From assembly GCA_016935875.1 (NCBI GenBank), contig JAFGQD010000140.1, forward strand, positions 1 to 7,794: a stretch of 7,794 nucleotides of DNA. Direction: 5' to 3'. The DNA comes from Deltaproteobacteria bacterium (GTDB lineage Bacteria > Desulfobacterota > Syntrophia > Syntrophales > UBA2210). Position numbers and translations under genes: made by a program. The number at the start of each line of letters is the position of its first letter. The stretch's first letter is position 1. Under the pieces are notes generated by a model. That model was given only the letters and a program-made list of their open reading frames with translations. It did not search any database and was not told the DNA's origin. This document shows, piece by piece, positions 4,510 through 7,794 of the stretch.

Positions 4510-6120
4510 ATGCAAGTTTTCAGCGATTTTTTCCAAACGGTTGTCACTCTACTGGATACGGTGAAAAGCGGGAATGACACTTGGCAATTTTTAGTATCCC
4601 TGGCTATACTGATATTCGGGTTTCTTCTTCTGGAGTTCCTCTGGCGTCACTTCAACAAGCGGATTCAAGCGACACTGGAGAGAAAAGGGGTTAAAAAGTG
4701 GTTGCCGTATCTTTCAGGTTTCCTCCCCTCGCTCCGCCTTGCCGTTGCCGCCCTGCTCCTCAGGGCTACGGAGATTCCCCTTGTGATACCCCGGAAATTG
4801 CTTCTTCTCCTGCATGGGCTTGAGGCGTTCCTCTTTGCCATAGCCTGCATCATCTTTATCTTCCAACTCGTGAGATTTCTTGACCTCCTCCCGGGCGCTC
4901 TGCAGGATAAAACCTCTGAACCGTTCCTGAAACGTTTCAGGGGTGTCATCAGGATATCTTCGCTTGTTATTGCTGCAATTTTATTCAGTTATTCACAGCA
5001 GCATCTTTTCCCCGAATGGCTCTGGGAATCTTCCTGGTGGCTCTATATGCTCCTTGTCCTGGTATATACTATTCTCTATATCGGGGGAAAGCTCTTGACG
5101 ACCTTTCTGAGCACCCTGACGGTTGCCCTCAGAGACGATGAAGAGAAGGCCCGGCTTCGACTCCTGCTCAAAGCGGCCCTCTGGCCCATTCGACTGCTTT
5201 TATTGGCCATCGCCATCTACGCGACTCAAGAGATACTGAAACTACCGGCGACCACCGATCAGATTATAGAAATAGTCATCAATATTGTCGGCACACTCGT
5301 GGTTGTGGTCTTCCTCTATCAGATGCTGGATGTTGTTGAATATGAGCTCACCAAGTTCGTCAGGAGAGAGGACAATGAGTTCGACATGAACTTTGTCCAG
5401 ATGATCCGCATTTTCTCCAAGGTTCTGATTGTCATGGTCGGTTCGATCTATCTCCTCAAGGCGGCGACGGGCAAGCCGATGACGACTCTGCTGGCGGGTC
5501 TCGGCATCGGGGGTCTGGCGGTCGCACTGGCAGCTCAGGATACCCTGAAGAACCTCTTCGGCAGCTTTATGATCATGGTGGATAAACCTTTCAAGGTCGG
5601 GGACAGGGTCGTCGCCGAAGGTTTCGATGGTTATGTGGAAGAGATAGGGTTCCGAAGCACCCGTCTGCGCAGTTTGACCGGACATCTGATTTCCATGCCC
5701 AATGAAAAAATGGCAAGTGTCAGTATCGAAAATATCGGCATGCGCCCCAGTATCCGGCGCTATACGAATATTACCATTACGTACGACACGCCGGTAGAAA
5801 AGGTTGAACGCGCCGTATCGATCATCAGAGAGATCCTGAAGGATCATAGAGGGATGCATCCCGATTATCCCCCGCGGGTCCATTTCGACGAATTCAATGA
5901 CGCCTCCCTGAACATAGCAATGTTCTACTGGTTTCATCCGCCGGATTACTGGGAGGCCATAAAGTTTGACGAAGAGGTCAATCTGCGGATTATGCGTGCC
6001 TTTGAGGCGGAGGGGATAGAATTTGCCTTCCCGACGACAACGACCTATCTGGCCCAGGACGACAGGAGACCGCTTACCATATCTCTTTCAAAGGATCTGA
6101 ATCAAGACAACGAGAGGTAA
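4510..6120 (+). CDS. MscS-family mechanosensitive channel
   Basis: This 536-residue protein is larger than E. coli MscS (286) because of extra N-terminal membrane helices. Hydrophobic segments are seen near 25-44, 69-88, 98-123, 148-162, 176-198, 222-240, 253-274 and 302-317. The pore helix is 323-356, with the small-residue pattern LLAGLGIGGLAVALAAQDTL and then KNLFGSFMIM. The beta domain follows (357-411: DKPFKVGDRVVAEGFDGYVEEIGFRSTRLR, ISMPNEKMASVSIENI). The alpha/beta C-terminal domain ends with the conserved FAFPTTTTYL (505-513). The family opens under membrane tension to release solutes during osmotic downshock. The longer layout resembles the YnaI/YbdG-type relatives. AGGAGG lies 6 nt before the ATG, so good translation is expected. 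CorA follows at 55 bp, probably on the same transcript. A role in osmotic or ionic balance is inferred. Confidence 0.92.
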   Translation: MQVFSDFFQTVVTLLDTVKSGNDTWQFLVSLAILIFGFLLLEFLWRHFNKRIQATLERKGVKKWLPYLSGFLPSLRLAVAALLLRATEIPLVIPRKLLLLLHGLEAFLFAIACIIFIFQLVRFLDLLPGALQDKTSEPFLKRFRGVIRISSLVIAAILFSYSQQHLFPEWLWESSWWLYMLLVLVYTILYIGGKLLTTFLSTLTVALRDDEEKARLRLLLKAALWPIRLLLLAIAIYATQEILKLPATTDQIIEIVINIVGTLVVVVFLYQMLDVVEYELTKFVRREDNEFDMNFVQMIRIFSKVLIVMVGSIYLLKAATGKPMTTLLAGLGIGGLAVALAAQDTLKNLFGSFMIMVDKPFKVGDRVVAEGFDGYVEEIGFRSTRLRSLTGHLISMPNEKMASVSIENIGMRPSIRRYTNITITYDTPVEKVERAVSIIREILKDHRGMHPDYPPRVHFDEFNDASLNIAMFYWFHPPDYWEAIKFDEEVNLRIMRAFEAEGIEFAFPTTTTYLAQDDRRPLTISLSKDLNQDNER

Positions 6121-6175
6121 GGGATCATCTTTTGATTATACGACCAAACGTCTTAAGAACAGGAGGTAATCAGCC

Positions 6176-7240
6176 ATGCCCAAGCTTTTTAAAAAAACAT
6201 CTCATAAAGCAGGTCTTCCCCCTGGAACTCTCGTTCATGTAGGCGAAAGAAAAGCCGAAGAAGTAAAAATTATCATCATGGATTATGATCAAACGACTTT
6301 TCAGGAAAAGGAGGTCCAATCGATAGAGGAATGCTTTCCCTTTAAAGAAACCCCTACTGTTACGTGGATCAATATCGACGGCCTCCATCAGGTTGATATC
6401 ATCAAAAAGATCGGGGATTATTTCGGCATCCATCCCCTGATCCAGGAAGACATCCTGCATACGGGGCAACGCCCGAAGATGGATGATTTTGACAATTATA
6501 TCCTTTTGATCCTGAAGATGCTTCATTACGAAGACGAGGTGAGCAAGGTTAGGACCGAACAGATCAGCATTATTCTGGGACAGAATTATGTAATTTCGTT
6601 TCAGGAGATTGAAGGAGATGTCTTTAACTCTCTCCGCGAGAGGATACGGACCGGAAAGGGCCGGATCAGGCGAATGGAAGCGGATTATCTCTCTTATTCT
6701 ATCATCGACTCTATCGTGGATCATTATTTCATACTTCTGGAAAAGTGTGGAGAACGGATTGAGCTTCTGGAAGAAGAATTGGCCCTGGATCCAAAGCCGG
6801 AGACATTACAGGCCATTCATGATTTAAAACAGGAAATCATATTCTTGAGAAAGTCGGTATGGCCTTTGCGAGAGGTCATAAGCGGCCTGGAACGGGTAGA
6901 ATCGTCACTGATCCATGATAATATTTCCATGTATCTCCGCGATCTCTACGACCACACGATCCAAGTGATTGATTCCGTGGAAACATATCAGGACATCCTT
7001 TCCGGAATGATAGATCTCTATCTCTCGAGCGTAAGCAATAAAATGAATGAGGTCATGAAGGTACTGACTATTTTCGCTTCCATTTTTATCCCGCTGACCT
7101 TCATGGCCGGCGTATATGGGATGAATTTCGAGTTTATGCCCGAACTCAAAATGCGGTGGGCTTATCCTACCCTCTGGGGCGCGATGATTACCGTCGCTGT
7201 GATTCTGCTTACATTCTTCAAGCGGAAGAAATGGCTGTAA
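6176..7240 (+). CDS. corA: CorA magnesium/cobalt transporter
   Basis: This 354-residue protein has the full length of CorA. The N-terminal cytoplasmic domain includes WINIDGLHQ and the HPLIQEDILHTGQRPK segment, matching the Thermotoga-type CorA. A long stalk helix (about 190-290) leads to TM1 (about 293-312). The signature YGMNF has GMN at 315-317, followed by the MPEL loop (321-324), TM2 (about 329-349) and the basic end KRKKWL. GMN forms the selectivity ring of the pentamer, so Mg2+ (or Co2+/Ni2+) transport is expected. AGGAGG (6161-6166) sits 9 nt before the ATG at 6176. It follows the MscS-family gene and is likely in the same operon. The gene is intact, with nothing missing from the signature. 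Confidence 0.95.
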   Translation: MPKLFKKTSHKAGLPPGTLVHVGERKAEEVKIIIMDYDQTTFQEKEVQSIEECFPFKETPTVTWINIDGLHQVDIIKKIGDYFGIHPLIQEDILHTGQRPKMDDFDNYILLILKMLHYEDEVSKVRTEQISIILGQNYVISFQEIEGDVFNSLRERIRTGKGRIRRMEADYLSYSIIDSIVDHYFILLEKCGERIELLEEELALDPKPETLQAIHDLKQEIIFLRKSVWPLREVISGLERVESSLIHDNISMYLRDLYDHTIQVIDSVETYQDILSGMIDLYLSSVSNKMNEVMKVLTIFASIFIPLTFMAGVYGMNFEFMPELKMRWAYPTLWGAMITVAVILLTFFKRKKWL

Positions 7241-7344
7241 GACGCATTACGGCAAATACGGAGGGATTTCCAACCCCATCATAGCCCTGTCGAAACTTTA
7301 CCCGCAGGCAGGACAGGAAAAGAAGCAATGAGCCTTTGACGGTA
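7241..7344. other. Convergent intergenic gap
   Basis: A 104-bp gap separates the ends of corA (+) and the last gene (-). A pair of arms CCTGTC (7286-7291) and GACAGG (7312-7317) could form a 6-bp stem with a 20-nt loop. No T-run follows on either strand, so it is at best a weak terminator. Confidence 0.35.
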
Positions 7345-7794
7345 TTATTCGATATACCCGAGATATTCCTTTTCGAGATACGTGAAGTCTATCTGATCAT
7401 CCCGATAGGGCAATGATTCCCGCACAGGCTCCGGGATTGCCCCCCACTTCGATTCGAAATCTTCCAGAAATACCCGGCGGCCTCGGAGAAAATCGGCTAC
7501 TTTACTCTTGAGGAGATCCTTGTCGGGAAACTTTGGATAGGCGTTTAGCAGATCCATATTAGCCCGGTCGCTCTTAATCGGATTGTGGTAACCCAGGTGG
7601 TCTGGTGCGGAGCCGAACCGGAGTTGGACCCTCAGGATGTCACTGTATGAGGCAAGCGACTGGCGCAGGGATACCTTCAGGTTGTCCTCACCGATGGCAC
7701 CTGTATTGGCCAGATAGCACTTGATCCGGTTCTTTTTGATGATCTCATAGAACAGCATGGCGTGTTCCAGCCGGTCTCCCACCAAAAAAGGATC
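7345..7794 (-). CDS. C-terminal part of a PEP carboxykinase (ATP)-like protein
   Basis: The - strand frame is open from the window edge to TAA at 7347-7345, giving 149 residues after a DPFLVGDRLEHA start-in-progress. The segment KCYLANTGAIGEDN resembles the KVWLVNTGWTGG nucleotide-site region of ATP-dependent phosphoenolpyruvate carboxykinase (decarboxylation of oxaloacetate with ATP). The following order also fits that family's C-terminal tail: a helix, a 'Gly-His-Asn-Pro' stretch, then YPKFPDKDLLKSKVADFLRGRRVFLEDF. The glycine-rich TGG is altered to TGAIGE, so it may be a divergent relative with a different role. Frames labelled as starting inside the window (TTG at 7785) are not real starts, as the protein continues upstream. 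The catalytic P-loop and metal residues lie outside the window, so the call is tentative. Confidence 0.5.
   Translation of the reverse strand, partial: DPFLVGDRLEHAMLFYEIIKKNRIKCYLANTGAIGEDNLKVSLRQSLASYSDILRVQLRFGSAPDHLGYHNPIKSDRANMDLLNAYPKFPDKDLLKSKVADFLRGRRVFLEDFESKWGAIPEPVRESLPYRDDQIDFTYLEKEYLGYIE

Noticed and set aside
5242..5937. 231-codon open frame on the - strand
   Set aside because: It is antisense to the conserved pore and beta domain of the MscS-family channel. The translation is rich in Asp, His and Arg with no known motif, as expected for a shadow frame.
6170..6724. 184-codon open frame on the - strand
   Set aside because: Antisense to the CorA N-terminal domain. No motif or start signal.
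7286..7317. CCTGTC/GACAGG arms as a terminator between convergent genes
   Set aside because: The 20-nt loop is large, the stem only 6 bp, and no T-run follows on either strand. Kept only as a note under the gap.

Overview
The window reads as a piece of a Gram-negative, anaerobe-type bacterial chromosome, most plausibly Desulfobacterota (the Syntrophus-like 'deltaproteobacteria'). This placement is inferred from gene content and protein flavour: tandem Ddl-like ATP-grasp genes, a lipoprotein TlpA, a multi-cluster polyferredoxin membrane protein, and a CorA of the Thermotoga type. No rRNA or other marker confirms it. All complete genes lie on the + strand. Only the last gene, cut by the window edge, lies on the - strand.

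Layout. (1) 1-1996: the 3' end of one D-Ala-D-Ala-ligase-like ATP-grasp gene, a second complete ATP-grasp gene 6 bp later, a GNAT acetyltransferase 1 bp after that, and a 65-residue zinc-ribbon protein 43 bp further on. The tight spacing suggests a single transcript making or modifying a small peptide or amino-acid conjugate. (2) 1997-2176: a spacer with a possible promoter. (3) 2177-3764: a three-gene redox cassette. It comprises a TlpA/thioredoxin-fold lipoprotein, a 47-residue membrane miniprotein ending in a CxxC motif (it resembles the family known as 'CD1871A family CXXC motif-containing protein'), and a NapH-like membrane iron-sulfur protein with 18 cysteines in motifs. The miniprotein and the iron-sulfur gene share a TGATG stop/start overlap. 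Together they look like a membrane electron relay from the cytoplasm or quinone pool to an extracytoplasmic thiol protein. (4) 3765-4509: a 745-bp stretch without an intact gene. It holds a decayed 3' end of an alanine/sodium symporter (AGCS family) and, close to its right end, a near-consensus sigma70 promoter. (5) 4510-7240: an MscS-family mechanosensitive channel followed 55 bp later by a CorA magnesium/cobalt transporter, probably cotranscribed from that promoter with a leader of about 150 nt. (6) 7241-7344: a short convergent gap. (7) 7345-7794 on the - strand: the C-terminal end of a protein that looks like ATP-type phosphoenolpyruvate carboxykinase or a relative.

The most interesting parts are the redox cassette with its very small CxxC gene, the double ATP-grasp plus GNAT cassette, and the symporter pseudogene in the large gap. 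No CRISPR array, tRNA, rRNA, insertion sequence or phage gene was seen.
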